From NCBI RefSeq assembly GCF_001746295.1, contig NZ_MJAH01000004.1:401995-465994 (forward strand): DNA of 64,000 bases, read 5' to 3'. The notes under the pieces are model-generated. The model made no database searches. It saw only the letters and a program-made list of their open reading frames with translations, and was not told where the DNA came from. Shown in pieces: positions 34,747 to 45,583 of the stretch. The translations under genes and the position numbers were made by a program. Numbering within the stretch: the first letter of the stretch is position 1; each line of letters begins with the position of its first letter. The stretch is from Streptomyces sp. LUP47B (GTDB taxonomy: Bacteria; Actinomycetota; Actinomycetes; Streptomycetales; Streptomycetaceae).

Positions 34747-36249
34747 CTAGTCGGCGTGCACGTCGTTCGTCGCCGCGATCTTCTTCCACGACTTCGGCTG
34801 CACGGAGGCCTCCGCGGCCTCCCCGCCCTTCGCGATCGACGCGCCCCGCGCCGCCGGCGCCCCCGGCTTCGACGGCTGGAACAGCCACGTGTCGAACAGC
34901 GCCGCCAGCGGCTGCCCGGACACCTCCTCGGCGTACCGCTGGAAGTCGGCGACGGAGGCGTTGCCGTACGCGTACTTCTCCGGCCAGCCCTTCAGCACGG
35001 CGAAGAAGGCCTCGTCGCCGATCTCGTTCCGCAGCGCCTGCAGGGCCAGCGCACCCCGGTCGTAGACGGCGATGTCGAACTGTTTCTCCGGTCCGGGATC
35101 ACCCGGCTTCACCGTCCAGAACGCGTCGTCGGCCGGATGCGAGGCGTACACGTAGTCGGCGAGTTCCTGTGCCGTCCCCTCGCCCTCGTGCTCGGACCAC
35201 AGCCACTGCGCGTACCGCGCGAAGCCCTCGTTGACCCAGATGTCCTTCCAGCCGCGCACGGACACGAGGTCGCCGTACCACTGGTGGGCCAACTCGTGCA
35301 CTACCACGGAGGCGTTGGACCCGTTCGCGAACTGCCGCGGGCTGTAGAACGGCCGGGTCTGCGTCTCCAGCGCGTACCCGGTGGTGGTGTTCGGCACATA
35401 TCCGCCGAGCGCGTCGAAGGGATAGGGCCCGAAGTACCCGCTCAGCCAGTCGGCGATCTCCCCGGTCCGCTCGACGCTGGCCCGGGCGGCGCCGTCGTTG
35501 GCCCCGAGGTCCTTGCTGTAGGCGTTGACGACCGGGATCCCGCTGTCGGTCGTCCCGGTCGTGATGTCGAACTTCCCGACGGCCAGGGTCGCGAGATACG
35601 TGGCCTGCGGCTTGTCGGAGCGCCAGTTGTAGCGCGTCCAGCCGAGGCGTGAACTCGTCGACTGGAGAGTTCCGTTGGAGATGGCCTGACTGCCGTCCGG
35701 CACCAGGACCGACACGTCGTAGGTGGCCTTGTCGAGCGGGTGGTCGTTGCTCGGGAACCACCACCAGGCCGCCTCGGGCTCGTTCGCCCCGACCCCGCCG
35801 TCGGGAGTGCGGTGCCAGCTGGTGAAGCCGTACGCCTGCTTCGACGACGGCACCCCGCTGTAACGGACCACCACGGTCACCGAAGTGCCCTTGGGCAGTG
35901 GCGACTTCGGCGTGATCTCCAGCTCGTGCTCGCCGGAGGTCGTGAACGACGCCTTGGCGCCGTTGACCCGCACCTCGCTCACGTCGAGCAGAAAGTCCAG
36001 ATCGAAGCGGGACAGATCCTGCGTGGTGCGCGCGAGAAGAGTCGCCGTACCCTCCAACTCGTCCGTCGCCGGCTGGTACTTCAGCCGCAGGTCGTAGTGG
36101 GAGACGTCGTATCCGCCGTTGCCGTAGGCCGGGTAGTAGGGGTCGCCGATACCCGGCGCGCCGGGGGAGAAGCCCGCCGCCGACGCCGGGATCGCCAGCA
36201 TCAGGGAGGCCGTCGCGAGTGCGCCCGGTGCGATGAGTCTGCGGTGCAC
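34747..36249 (-). CDS. Secreted M1-family zinc metallopeptidase
   Basis: 500 residues with an N-terminal signal peptide (MHRRLIAPGALATASLMLAI, cut near ASA). Zinc site HELAH at 318-322 with the third ligand Glu341 in WVNEGFARY, exactly 18 residues on. The N-terminal beta domain and catalytic domain are present, but the large C-terminal helical domain of cytosolic aminopeptidase N is missing, as in other short extracellular members. Should trim N-terminal residues from peptides outside the cell. Divergent from the dipeptidyl-peptidase gene. Confidence 0.92.
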   Translation of the reverse strand: MHRRLIAPGALATASLMLAIPASAAGFSPGAPGIGDPYYPAYGNGGYDVSHYDLRLKYQPATDELEGTATLLARTTQDLSRFDLDFLLDVSEVRVNGAKASFTTSGEHELEITPKSPLPKGTSVTVVVRYSGVPSSKQAYGFTSWHRTPDGGVGANEPEAAWWWFPSNDHPLDKATYDVSVLVPDGSQAISNGTLQSTSSRLGWTRYNWRSDKPQATYLATLAVGKFDITTGTTDSGIPVVNAYSKDLGANDGAARASVERTGEIADWLSGYFGPYPFDALGGYVPNTTTGYALETQTRPFYSPRQFANGSNASVVVHELAHQWYGDLVSVRGWKDIWVNEGFARYAQWLWSEHEGEGTAQELADYVYASHPADDAFWTVKPGDPGPEKQFDIAVYDRGALALQALRNEIGDEAFFAVLKGWPEKYAYGNASVADFQRYAEEVSGQPLAALFDTWLFQPSKPGAPAARGASIAKGGEAAEASVQPKSWKKIAATNDVHAD

Positions 36250-36409
36250 GAAAACTCCAAGTCGTGGGGGACGAGGTCTGATCGCAGCCTATTCACCACC
36301 TGTGAGCTGGATGTGTCCATGGGCACCCGTGTCACACGATCGCCATTCGGCCGTCATGGTCTCAAGGGGCCCTCTTTTGCACGGGAGTTGACCGCTGTAC
36401 CGTCCGCGC

Positions 36410-38383
36410 ATGTCGATACGCACGCGCTTCATGATCTGGAGACCGCTCGCGACAGCCGCCGCGGCCACCGCCGCCCTGCTGGCGACCTTCCTCGTGCCCG
36501 CGACCGCACAGGCACAGGCGCGGACGGCCCCGCGAGAGAGCCAACCGGTCTACTCGTACGGCAACGCCGTCCGCGAGGCCGTCTGGGTGGACACCCGGCT
36601 CGACGGCGACGGTGACGGAAAGACCGACCGCGTCGCCGTCGACATCGTCCGGCCCCGCGAACCCGCCCAGCAGGGCCGCAAGGTCCCGGTCATCATGGAC
36701 GCCAGCCCCTACTACTCCTGCTGCGGACGCGGCAACGAGAGCCAGCTGAAGACGTACGACGCGCAGGGCAACGTCGTCCAGATGCCGCTGTTCTACGACA
36801 ACTACTTCGTGCCCCGCGGCTACGCCTTCGTCGGGGTCGACCTCGCCGGCACCAACCGCTCCGACGGCTGTGTGGACGTCGGCGGCCGCTCCGACATCCA
36901 GTCCGCCAAGGCGGTGGTCGACTGGCTGAACGGCCGGGCCACCGCCTACACCAGCCGCACGGGCACAGCGAAGGCCAGGGCCGGCTGGACCAACGGCAGG
37001 ACCGGCATGATCGGCAAGAGCTGGGACGGCACCATCGCCAACGGCGTCGCCGCCACCGGGGTCGAGGGCCTGAAGACCATCGTCCCGATCAGCGCCATCT
37101 CCACCTGGTACGACTACTACTTCTCCGAGGGCGCCCCGCTCTACGACTCCGGCCCCGACTGGCTCTCCGACTACGTCGACAGCCCCGACGCCCGCGCCAA
37201 GTGCGCCGCCGTCCAGCAGAAGCTCGTCGACCAGGCGCCCCGCACCGGCGACCGGACCCCGCTGTGGACCGAGCGCGACTACGTGAAGGACGCCCGCAAG
37301 GTCAAGGCCAGCGTCTTCGCGATCCACGGCATGCAGGACCTCAACGTCCGCCTCCAGCACCTCGGTCCGTGGTGGGACGCCCTCGCGAAGAACGGCGTCG
37401 AGCGCAAGATCTGGCTCTCCCAGACCGGCCACGTCGACCCCTTCGACTTCCGCCGCGCGCAATGGGTCGACACCCTGCACCGCTGGTTCGACCACGAACT
37501 CCTCGGCTACGACAACGGCATCGACCGCGAACCCATGGCCGACATCGAACGCCGCCCGGACCAGTGGGTCACCTCGAAGGCCTGGCCCCCGCGCGGCACT
37601 TCGGCGACCACTCTGCGCCCCGCCCGGGGCAGCGCGCCGGGCGTCGGCACCCTCGGCCTCACCAAGGCCAAGGGCACCGAGACCTTCACGGACGACCCCG
37701 CGCTGAGCGAGACCGACTGGGCCGGCCGGATCGACACGTCGACCCCCGGCAAGGCGGGCTTCACCACCGGAACCCTCACCAGGGACCTCCGTCTGTCCGG
37801 CTCCTCCAAGGTCACCGTGACGGCGAGCCCGACCACCACCACGGCCCACCTCTCCGCCGTACTCGTGGACCTCGGCCCCGACACCATCCGCGACTACGCG
37901 GCCGGCGGCGAGGGCATCACCACCCTCACCGACCGCACCTGCTGGGGTGCGAGCACCACCGGGGACAGCGCCTGCTTCAAGCAGACGCAGGCCAAGACCA
38001 CCGCCGTCGACTACACGGTCGTCAGCCGAGGCTGGGCCGACCTGGGCAACTACGCCGACCCCGGAAAGGGCGTCCCGCTCACCCCGGGCAAGGCGTACAC
38101 CATCACCCTGGACCTCGGCGCCACGGACCACGTCGTCCCGGCGGGCCACCGCCTCGCCCTGATCGTCGCGGGCACCGACAAGGACCTCATCGACCCGCCG
38201 TCCACCAAGCCCACCCTCACGATCGACCTGTCCCGCACCTCGGCCCGCCTCCCGCTGGTCGGCGGCGCCGCCGCCTTCGCCCATGCCACGAAGGGCGCCG
38301 GGACCGCCGTACCGGAGGCGGCAGGGGCCCTTGACGGAGTCCGGGCTCCGCGCACGGCCCACCGTGTCCCGGAAGGAGGATGA
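36410..38383 (+). CDS. Secreted Xaa-Pro dipeptidyl-peptidase
   Basis: 657 residues. A signal peptide ends near AQA (about residue 36). Alpha/beta-hydrolase (S15) domain with Ser204 in GKSWDG, Asp310 in GMQDLN, His341 in TGHVDP. The C-terminal jelly-roll domain is typical of X-Pro dipeptidases and cocaine-esterase relatives. It would release X-Pro dipeptides from proline-rich peptides and may act with the adjacent M1 peptidase in extracellular protein use. Confidence 0.92.
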   Translation: MSIRTRFMIWRPLATAAAATAALLATFLVPATAQAQARTAPRESQPVYSYGNAVREAVWVDTRLDGDGDGKTDRVAVDIVRPREPAQQGRKVPVIMDASPYYSCCGRGNESQLKTYDAQGNVVQMPLFYDNYFVPRGYAFVGVDLAGTNRSDGCVDVGGRSDIQSAKAVVDWLNGRATAYTSRTGTAKARAGWTNGRTGMIGKSWDGTIANGVAATGVEGLKTIVPISAISTWYDYYFSEGAPLYDSGPDWLSDYVDSPDARAKCAAVQQKLVDQAPRTGDRTPLWTERDYVKDARKVKASVFAIHGMQDLNVRLQHLGPWWDALAKNGVERKIWLSQTGHVDPFDFRRAQWVDTLHRWFDHELLGYDNGIDREPMADIERRPDQWVTSKAWPPRGTSATTLRPARGSAPGVGTLGLTKAKGTETFTDDPALSETDWAGRIDTSTPGKAGFTTGTLTRDLRLSGSSKVTVTASPTTTTAHLSAVLVDLGPDTIRDYAAGGEGITTLTDRTCWGASTTGDSACFKQTQAKTTAVDYTVVSRGWADLGNYADPGKGVPLTPGKAYTITLDLGATDHVVPAGHRLALIVAGTDKDLIDPPSTKPTLTIDLSRTSARLPLVGGAAAFAHATKGAGTAVPEAAGALDGVRAPRTAHRVPEGG

Positions 38384-38471
38384 AGCGGTTCTGATCTGTG
38401 GCACCTGTGGTAGGTCCTGGGGAACTGTGTGAACACCGGCGTATCCGCCGCCCCAGGGGAAGGTGCCGCAG

Positions 38472-40172
38472 ATGACGGAAGACCTGAAGAAGAGAGGTGG
38501 CCGGGAAGACCCCGCGGGGACTCTCGGCCACCAGACGGACCGGGTGGTGTTCGGCGTCACCGCCGTCATCACCCTGGCCTTCGTGATCTGGGGCTGGGCG
38601 GCGACGGACTCGCTGGAGGACGTCTCCACCTCCATGCTGGGCGGGCTGATCCACAACGGCGGCTGGGCCTTCATGCTGGCCGCCTCGTGCTTCGTGGTGT
38701 TCGCCCTGTGGCTCGCGATGAGCCGCTACGGCCGTATCCACCTGGGCGCCGAGGGCGAGGAGCCCGAGTTCAAGACCGTGTCCTGGGTCGCGATGATGTT
38801 CAGCGCCGGCATGGGCATCGGCCTGATGTTCTACGGCGTCAGCGAGCCGCTCTCGCACTACACGACCCCGCCTCCGGGCACGAGTCCCGCCAACTCCGGC
38901 GAACGCATGGAGACGGCGATGGCCACCACCCTTTTCCACTGGACCCTGCACCCCTGGGCGATCTACGCGGTGGTCGGCCTCGGCATCGCCTACAGCACCT
39001 TCCGCAAGCGCAGGCGGCAGACCATCAGCGCCGTCTTCACCCCGCTCATCGGGGAGCGGCACGCGAACGGCGGCGTGGGCCGGGTGATAGACATCCTCGC
39101 GATCATCGCCACCGTATTCGGCTCCGCGGCCTCTCTCGGTCTCGGCGCCCTCCAGATCGGCTCCGGCTTCCAGGAGCTGGACTGGATGGACGACGTCAGC
39201 ACCGGTCTGCTCGTCACGATCATCGCCGTGCTGACCCTGGCCTTCGTCCTGTCGGCCGTCTCCGGCATCGAGCGGGGCATCCAGTGGCTGTCCAACACCA
39301 ACATGGTGCTCGCCCTGATCCTCGCCGTGTTCGTGTTCATCGCCGGACCCACGATCATCGTGCTCGACCTGCTGCCCACCTCGGTCTTCTCCTACCTCGG
39401 CGACCTGCCCCAGCTCGCCGGACGCACCGAGGCCAGCGGCGGCAAGGGCGTCGCGGACTGGCTCGGCAGCTGGACCGTCTTCTACTGGGCCTGGTGGATC
39501 TCCTGGACGCCCTTCGTCGGCATGTTCATCGCCCGCATCAGCCGCGGCCGCACCATCCGGCAGTTCGTCGGCGGTGTCATCCTCGTGCCCAGCACGGTCA
39601 GCCTGGTCTGGTTCGCGATCTTCGGCGGTACGGCCATGAAGCTGAAGGAGGGCGGCGCGCTCGGCGGCGAGTCGACTCCGGAGGGCCAACTCTTCGGTGT
39701 GCTCCAGGAGTTCCCCATCGCCACCGCCACCAGCCTGCTGGTGATGATCCTGGTCGGCATCTTCTTCGTCTCGGGAGCCGACGCCGCGTCCATCGTGATG
39801 GGCACGCTCTCCCAGCGGGGCGCCCTCGAACCCGGCCGGTTCGTCGTCGTGTTCTGGGGCGTGGTCACCGGAGCGGTCGCCGCCATCATGCTGCTCGTCG
39901 GCAGCGGCCAGGGCGACGCGCTCACCGGTCTGCAGAACCTCACGATCCTGGCCGCCGCGCCCTTCGTCCTCGTCATGATCGGCATGTGCGTCGCCCTCAT
40001 GCGCGACCTGCGCCGGGACCCGCTCATCGTGCGCGGCGAGATGGGCTCCGAGGCCGTCGAACTCGCCGTGATCGAGGGCCACAGGAAGTACGACGGCGAC
40101 TTCGGGATCCAGATCGGCCCGGGCCCCGGCACCGAGACGGAGGGCGACCCGCTGGGCCACGACCACAGCTGA
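38472..40172 (+). CDS. BCCT-family osmolyte transporter (betaine/choline/carnitine)
   Basis: 566 residues with about 12 membrane helices. The ATG at 38472 is preferred because GGGGAAGG lies 8 nt upstream; a GTG at 38463 overlaps that site. Family motifs: FSAGMGIGLMFYGVSEPLSH and YWAWWISWTPFVGMFIARIS with the tryptophan-rich substrate box. Charged cytoplasmic tails. Imports betaine or choline, usually with sodium, for osmoprotection. No regulator is adjacent. Confidence 0.93.
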   Translation: MTEDLKKRGGREDPAGTLGHQTDRVVFGVTAVITLAFVIWGWAATDSLEDVSTSMLGGLIHNGGWAFMLAASCFVVFALWLAMSRYGRIHLGAEGEEPEFKTVSWVAMMFSAGMGIGLMFYGVSEPLSHYTTPPPGTSPANSGERMETAMATTLFHWTLHPWAIYAVVGLGIAYSTFRKRRRQTISAVFTPLIGERHANGGVGRVIDILAIIATVFGSAASLGLGALQIGSGFQELDWMDDVSTGLLVTIIAVLTLAFVLSAVSGIERGIQWLSNTNMVLALILAVFVFIAGPTIIVLDLLPTSVFSYLGDLPQLAGRTEASGGKGVADWLGSWTVFYWAWWISWTPFVGMFIARISRGRTIRQFVGGVILVPSTVSLVWFAIFGGTAMKLKEGGALGGESTPEGQLFGVLQEFPIATATSLLVMILVGIFFVSGADAASIVMGTLSQRGALEPGRFVVVFWGVVTGAVAAIMLLVGSGQGDALTGLQNLTILAAAPFVLVMIGMCVALMRDLRRDPLIVRGEMGSEAVELAVIEGHRKYDGDFGIQIGPGPGTETEGDPLGHDHS

Positions 40173-40323
40173 CTACGGCGCACGTCGAGGAGGAGGTCGC
40201 GCCCTCTCCGACCGGTCCTCCTTCGACCATGCGTACGCCGCTCACGCCGGGCCGCGCCGCCCGGCGTGAGCGGAATGTCGCATGCCGTGCTCAGAGCGGC
40301 CCAAAGCCGGGAATACTCACACC

Positions 40324-41352
40324 ATGTCTGCCGCATACGCGACCTTCGGCCTGGCACCGGCGATGCGTGCCGGTGGAGTTCTCGCCAACGGTGACTTCCA
40401 GATACACCGGGACTTCGTGGACTTCATCGTCGACGGCCGCCCGCTCCTCTTCCAGCTCTCCGACCTCGACGCCGTCTCCCCACTAGCCTCCGACGTCCCA
40501 CCCGCGATCTTCACCGCCCAGGTCCGCAGCTTCCTGGGCGAGACGGACGCCCCGCTTCCCAGCGGCCGTCACGTCATCTACGGCTGCCCCGAGTGCGAGG
40601 ACCTCGCCTGCGGAGCCGTCACCGCGGTCATCGAGCGGGACGGCGACGACTTCATCTGGCGGGACTTCGCCTGGCAGACCGAACAGGCCGTGAACCTCCA
40701 GCTCAACGGCTACCACGGCATCGGGCCGTTCCGCTTCCAGGGCGCCGAGTACCGCGCGGCGCTCGACTCCCTGCTCCGAGGCGGCACCGAACCGGAGGGC
40801 GCCCGCCGCCGCGTCCTGCTCATCGGCGCCCGCGTCGCCGTCCTCGCCAAACTGGCCGCCGCCCTGCGCACCATCGGCATCGGCGCCGACATCACCCATG
40901 AGGTGGGCGCCGTCCACGCCGACGAACTGCGCGGTTACGGCGCGGTCGCCTTCGGCCGCGCGGTCACCGAGGAGGAACGTACCGCTGTGCGCCACTCCTT
41001 CGAACGTGCGGGCGTCGACGTGACCTACGTCGAAGGCCTCGCCCCGATCATCCCGCTGCTCGTGGCCCAGATAGAGCACGCCCTGGACCGCAGCCCCGCC
41101 GAACGGCGCCGGCTGACCCGGCTGGTCGCCGCCGACGGCGAGGCGGCCGTGGAGGTCACCTCACCGTGCCGGGTGCGCCTGACGGCCTACCGCCTCGACC
41201 GGCTGTACCGCACCCACGCCCACGAGGTCTTCGACGGCGTCCTGGAAGCGGGCCGGCACCGTATCGCCCTGGGTGCCAAGGCGGTGCGGGGAGAATCGTT
41301 CGTGGTGGCGCGGACCTCGGGAAGTGTCCTGGTGGAGGCGATGGCCCGCTGA
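40324..41352 (+). CDS. Conserved protein with Rossmann-like segment, function unknown
   Basis: 342 residues. Residues 1-145 are an unfamiliar domain with YGCPECEDLACGAV (Cys-x2-Cys-x4-Cys, possible metal site) and aromatic-rich FIWRDFAWQTE. Residues about 160-250 contain RRVLLIGARVAVLAKLAAAL, a nucleotide-fold-like strand-turn-helix, which explains why relatives are labelled oxidoreductase. No clear catalytic residues. Cytoplasmic. It precedes the ABC-F gene by 48 bp. Confidence 0.75.
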   Translation: MSAAYATFGLAPAMRAGGVLANGDFQIHRDFVDFIVDGRPLLFQLSDLDAVSPLASDVPPAIFTAQVRSFLGETDAPLPSGRHVIYGCPECEDLACGAVTAVIERDGDDFIWRDFAWQTEQAVNLQLNGYHGIGPFRFQGAEYRAALDSLLRGGTEPEGARRRVLLIGARVAVLAKLAAALRTIGIGADITHEVGAVHADELRGYGAVAFGRAVTEEERTAVRHSFERAGVDVTYVEGLAPIIPLLVAQIEHALDRSPAERRRLTRLVAADGEAAVEVTSPCRVRLTAYRLDRLYRTHAHEVFDGVLEAGRHRIALGAKAVRGESFVVARTSGSVLVEAMAR

Positions 41353-41384
41353 GAATCGACGCGCCGGGCATCCGCCGCGGCCAT

Positions 41385-41390
41385 TAGGAT
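41385..41390 (+). promoter_or_regulatory. -10 element of a likely leaderless message
   Basis: TAGGAT ends 10 bp before the ATG of the ABC-F gene, and the 10 bases between (CGACGGTCTG) hold no ribosome site. Transcription would start at or within a few bases of the ATG. Confidence 0.5.
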
Positions 41391-41400
41391 CGACGGTCTG

Positions 41401-43044
41401 ATGACTGCCACCCTCGTCGCCAAGAACCTCGCCGCCGGCCACGGCGACCGTTCCCTGTTCAGCGGGCTCGACCTCGTCGTCGCGCCCGGAGATGTGATCG
41501 GCCTGGTCGGGGCCAACGGCGCGGGCAAGTCCACGCTGCTCAGGATGCTCGCGGGCCTGCTCGCGCCGGAGGAGGGGGAGCTCCGGCTCTCCCCGCCGAC
41601 GGCGACCATCGGGCACCTTCCGCAGGAGCCCGAGCGGCGCCCGGGCGAGAGCGTGCGGGAGTTCCTCGCCCGCCGTACCGGAGTCGCCGAGGCCCAGCGG
41701 GTGATGGACGAGGCGACCCAGGCCCTGGTCGACGGGGCGCCGGGAGCGGACGACGCGTACGCCACCAGCCTGGAGCGCTGGCTGGACCTCGGCGGCGCCG
41801 ACCTCGACGAACGCGCCGAGGAGGTCGCCGGTTCGCTGGGCCTCGCGGTCGACCTGGACCAGCCGATGACGTCCCTGTCGGGCGGCCAGGCGGCACGAGC
41901 GGGCCTCGCCTCCCTGCTGCTCTCCCGCTACGACGTCTTCCTCCTCGACGAGCCGACCAACGACCTCGACCTGGACGGCCTGGAGCGCCTGGAGCGGTTC
42001 GTGAAGGGCCTGCGCGCCGGCACCGTGGTGGTCAGCCACGACCGCGAGTTCCTCACCCGCACCGTCACCAAGGTCCTCGAACTCGACCTGGCCCAGCAGC
42101 AGATCACCCTCTACGGCGGCGGCTACGAGGCCTACCTGGAGGAGCGCGAGGTGGCCCGGCGGCACGCCCGGGACGACTACGAGGAGTACGCCGACAAGCG
42201 GGCCGCCCTCCAGGACCGGGCGCAGATGCAGCGCTCCTGGATGGACAAGGGCGTGAAGAACGCGCGCCGCAAGGCGAACAACGACAACGACAAGATCGGC
42301 CGCAAGTTCCGCAGCGAGGCCAGCGAGAAGCAGGCCGCGAAGGCCCGCCAGACCCAGCGGATGATCGAGCGACTCGACACCGTCGACGAGCCGCGCAAGG
42401 AATGGGACCTGCGGATGGAGATCGCCTCGGCCCCGCGCTCGGGCGCGGTCGTCGCGACGCTGCGGGACGCCGAGGTCCGCCACGGCGACTTCGTCCTCGG
42501 CCCGGTGTCCCTCCAGATCGACTGGGCGGACCGGGTGGCGGTCACCGGCGCGAACGGCGCCGGCAAGTCGACGCTGCTCGGCGCCCTGCTGGGCCGGGTG
42601 CCGCTGACCGCCGGCCAGTCCTCCCTGGGCTCCGGCGTCCTGATCGGCGAGGTCGACCAGGCCCGCGAGCTCTTCCACGGCGAGGAGGCCCTGCTGGACG
42701 CCTTCTGCGCGGCGGTCCCCGACACGGAACCGGCGGAAGTCCGCACCCTCCTGGCCAAGTTCGGCCTGAAGTCCGACCACGTCCTGCGCTCGGCGGCGAC
42801 GCTGTCGCCGGGTGAGCGGACCAGAGCGGCGCTGGCGTTGCTGCAAGGTCGAGGAGTGAACCTGCTGGTTCTGGACGAACCCACCAACCACCTCGACCTA
42901 CCGGCGATCGAACAGTTGGAATCGGCGCTCGATTCCTACGAGGGCACCCTGCTGCTGGTCACCCACGACCGCCGAATGCTGGACGCGGTGAGGGTGAACC
43001 GCCGCCTGGAGCTCTCATCGGGCAAGGTGACGGAAACCCCCTAG
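41401..43044 (+). CDS. ABC-F ATPase (second)
   Basis: 547 residues, two ABC domains with VGANGAGKSTLL (about 37-48) and VTGANGAGKSTLL, signatures LSGGQAARAGL and LSPGERTRAAL, and Walker B LLDEPTNDLD and LDEPTNHLD. The linker is highly charged. No membrane helix. It acts on ribosomes or translation and may be a housekeeping EttA-like or a resistance-like factor. The second signature has P in place of the first G, as seen in many ABC-F proteins. Its stop codon lies inside the interspersed repeat. Confidence 0.9.
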   Translation: MTATLVAKNLAAGHGDRSLFSGLDLVVAPGDVIGLVGANGAGKSTLLRMLAGLLAPEEGELRLSPPTATIGHLPQEPERRPGESVREFLARRTGVAEAQRVMDEATQALVDGAPGADDAYATSLERWLDLGGADLDERAEEVAGSLGLAVDLDQPMTSLSGGQAARAGLASLLLSRYDVFLLDEPTNDLDLDGLERLERFVKGLRAGTVVVSHDREFLTRTVTKVLELDLAQQQITLYGGGYEAYLEEREVARRHARDDYEEYADKRAALQDRAQMQRSWMDKGVKNARRKANNDNDKIGRKFRSEASEKQAAKARQTQRMIERLDTVDEPRKEWDLRMEIASAPRSGAVVATLRDAEVRHGDFVLGPVSLQIDWADRVAVTGANGAGKSTLLGALLGRVPLTAGQSSLGSGVLIGEVDQARELFHGEEALLDAFCAAVPDTEPAEVRTLLAKFGLKSDHVLRSAATLSPGERTRAALALLQGRGVNLLVLDEPTNHLDLPAIEQLESALDSYEGTLLLVTHDRRMLDAVRVNRRLELSSGKVTETP

Positions 43045-43105
43045 GGGCGCGGGGCTGTATCGATATGCGGCTCCGCCGCGTGGGCGCGACCAGCCACAAC
43101 GGGCC
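43044..43105. repeat. Interspersed intergenic repeat, copy 2
   Basis: Matches the copy at 34498-34559. Here the outer bases also pair: GGGGCGCGG (43044-43052) with CCGCGCCCC (43108-43116), closing a branched structure between two convergent genes, so this copy may double as a terminator. Confidence 0.9.
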
Positions 43106-43123
43106 GGCCGCGCCCCACAACCG

Positions 43124-45490
43124 CTACCGCCCCTTCTTCTTGGAATCCAGCAGCCCGGCCTTGCGCAAGGCGTCGGCCATCGCACTGTTGCCCGGAGCAG
43201 GCGCCTGCTGCTGACGAGGTTGCTGCCGCTGCTGAGGAGGCCGCCCGCCCCGCTGCTGCTGTCGCCGCTCCCCACCGGAGGGCTTCGCCGCCGCCTCGTC
43301 GTCCAGCCGCAGTGTCAGGGAGATCCGCTTCCGCGGAATGTCGACCTCCAGCACCTTCACCTTGACGATGTCACCGGGCTTCACCACATCCCGGGGATCC
43401 TTGACGAACGTCTTCGACAGCGCGGAGACATGCGCCAGACCGTCCTGGTGGACACCGACGTCGATGAACGCCCCGAACGCCGCCACGTTCGTCACGACCC
43501 CCTCCAGCACCATCCCAGAGACGAGGTCGGAGATCTTCTCGACGCCGTCCTTGAAGGTCGCCGTCTTGAAGGCGGGCCGAGGGTCACGCCCCGGCTTCTC
43601 CAGCTCCTTGAGGATGTCGGTCACGGTGGGCAGACCGAACGTCTCGTCCACGTAGTCCTGCGGCCTGAGCGAGCGCAGCACACCGGTGTTTCCGATGAGG
43701 GAGGCGACCTGCTGCCCCGCCGTCTTCACCATGCGCCGCACCACCGGGTACGCCTCGGGGTGCACGCTGGAGGAGTCCAGCGGGTCGTCGCCGCCCCGAA
43801 TCCGCAGGAAGCCCGCGCACTGCTCGTAGGCCTTGGGACCCAGCCGGGCCACCTTCTTCAGCTCGGTGCGCGCCTTGAAAGGACCGTTGGCATCCCGGTG
43901 CGACACGATGTTCTCGGCGAGCCCGGAGGTGATCCCGGAGACCCGGGCGAGCAGCGGGGCGGACGCGGTGTTCACGTCGACCCCCACGCCGTTCACACAG
44001 TCCTCCACCACCGCGTCCAGTGAACGCGACAGCTTCACCTCGGACAGGTCGTGCTGGTACTGGCCGACGCCGATCGACTTCGGGTCGATCTTCACCAGCT
44101 CGGCCAGCGGGTCCTGGAGCCGGCGTGCGATGGAGACCGCGCCGCGCAGCGACACGTCCATGTCCGGCAGCTCCTGCGAGGCGAACGCGGAGGCCGAGTA
44201 CACGGAGGCGCCCGCCTCGGACACCATGACCTTGGTGAGCTTCAGCTCCGGGTGCTTGGTGATGAGTTCACCGGCGAGCTTGTCGGTCTCGCGGGAGGCC
44301 GTGCCGTTGCCGATCGCGACCAGCTCGACCGCGTGCTCCTTGGCCAGCCGGGCCAGCTTGGCGATCGCCTCGTCCCACCTGTTGGCCGGGACGTGCGGGT
44401 GGATGACGTCGGTGGCGACCACCTTGCCGGTCGCGTCGACCACGGCGACCTTCACGCCCGTACGGAAGCCGGGGTCCAGGCCCAGCGTCGCGCGCGTGCC
44501 GGCCGGGGCGGCGAGCAGCAGGTCGCGGAGGTTGGCCGCGAAGACGTTGACCGCCTCGTCCTCGGCGGCCGTACGCAGCCGCAGCCTGAGGTCGATGCCG
44601 AGGTGCACGAGGATGCGGGTCCGCCAGGCCCAGCGGACCGTGTCCGTCAGCCACTTGTCGCCGGGACGGCCGCGGTCGGAGATCCCGAACCTGTGGGCCA
44701 CGATGCCCTCGTAGGACGACGGTCCCTCCGTTGCCTCCTCCGGCTCCAGGACGAGGTCGAGGACCTCCTCCTTCTCGCCGCGCAGCATCGCCAGGATCCG
44801 GTGCGAGGGCAGGTCGGTGAAGGGCTGGGCGAAGTCGAAGTAGTCGGCGAACTTGGCGCCCGCCTCCTCCTTGCCCTCTCGCACCTTGGCGGCCAGCCGG
44901 CCGCGCACCCACATGCGCTCGCGGAGCTCGCCGATCAGGTCGGCGTCCTCCGAGAAGCGCTCGGTCAGGATCGCCCGGGCGCCGTCGAGCGCGGCCTGCG
45001 CGTCGGGCACGCCCTTGTCGGCGTCAACGAACGCGGCGGCCGCGGCGAGCGGAGCGACATCCGGGTCCCCGAGCAGGCCCTCGGCGAGCGGCTCGAGGCC
45101 GGCCTCGCGCGCGATCTGCGCCTTGGTGCGGCGCTTCGGCTTGAACGGCAGATAGATGTCCTCGAGGCGCGCCTTGGTCTCCGCGCCCCGGATCCGCGCC
45201 TCCAGCTCCTCGGTGAGCTTGCCCTGCTCACGCACCGAGTCCAGGATCGCCGTCCGCCGCTCCTCCAGCTCCCGCAGATACCGCAACCGCTCCTCGAGCG
45301 TGCGCAGCTGCGCGTCGTCGAGCATTTCGGTGGCTTCCTTGCGGTAGCGGGCGATGAAGGGAACCGTGGAACCGCCGTCGAGCAGTTCCACGGCAGCCTT
45401 GACCTGCCGCTCCCGTACGCCGAGTTCCTCGGCGATCCTGCTTTCGATCGACCCTGCGCTGCTGGACCCGCTGGACCCGGGTGTCGTCAC
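43124..45490 (-). CDS. tex: Tex, RNA-binding transcription accessory protein
   Basis: 788 residues from a GTG at 45490 behind GAGAAGGCGG; a GTG at 45511 lacks a site. Tex order is clear: N-terminal helical domain ([27 protein letters not shown]), YqgF-type domain ([17 protein letters not shown]), helix-hairpin-helix region ([16 protein letters not shown]), and the S1 RNA-binding domain near the end ([25 protein letters not shown]). The tail has an unusual Gln/Arg-rich linker before a short conserved end. It is thought to aid transcription and RNA handling. Confidence 0.96.
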   Translation of the reverse strand: MTTPGSSGSSSAGSIESRIAEELGVRERQVKAAVELLDGGSTVPFIARYRKEATEMLDDAQLRTLEERLRYLRELEERRTAILDSVREQGKLTEELEARIRGAETKARLEDIYLPFKPKRRTKAQIAREAGLEPLAEGLLGDPDVAPLAAAAAFVDADKGVPDAQAALDGARAILTERFSEDADLIGELRERMWVRGRLAAKVREGKEEAGAKFADYFDFAQPFTDLPSHRILAMLRGEKEEVLDLVLEPEEATEGPSSYEGIVAHRFGISDRGRPGDKWLTDTVRWAWRTRILVHLGIDLRLRLRTAAEDEAVNVFAANLRDLLLAAPAGTRATLGLDPGFRTGVKVAVVDATGKVVATDVIHPHVPANRWDEAIAKLARLAKEHAVELVAIGNGTASRETDKLAGELITKHPELKLTKVMVSEAGASVYSASAFASQELPDMDVSLRGAVSIARRLQDPLAELVKIDPKSIGVGQYQHDLSEVKLSRSLDAVVEDCVNGVGVDVNTASAPLLARVSGITSGLAENIVSHRDANGPFKARTELKKVARLGPKAYEQCAGFLRIRGGDDPLDSSSVHPEAYPVVRRMVKTAGQQVASLIGNTGVLRSLRPQDYVDETFGLPTVTDILKELEKPGRDPRPAFKTATFKDGVEKISDLVSGMVLEGVVTNVAAFGAFIDVGVHQDGLAHVSALSKTFVKDPRDVVKPGDIVKVKVLEVDIPRKRISLTLRLDDEAAAKPSGGERRQQQRGGRPPQQRQQPRQQQAPAPGNSAMADALRKAGLLDSKKKGR

Positions 45491-45583
45491 GATCCCGTAC
45501 CGCCTTCTCACTGAGGTTGCGCGGCAATTGTGACAGGCGGCACCGACAGTCGGGGTCAGGGCGCGGTCATCAGGCCGTGGTCA

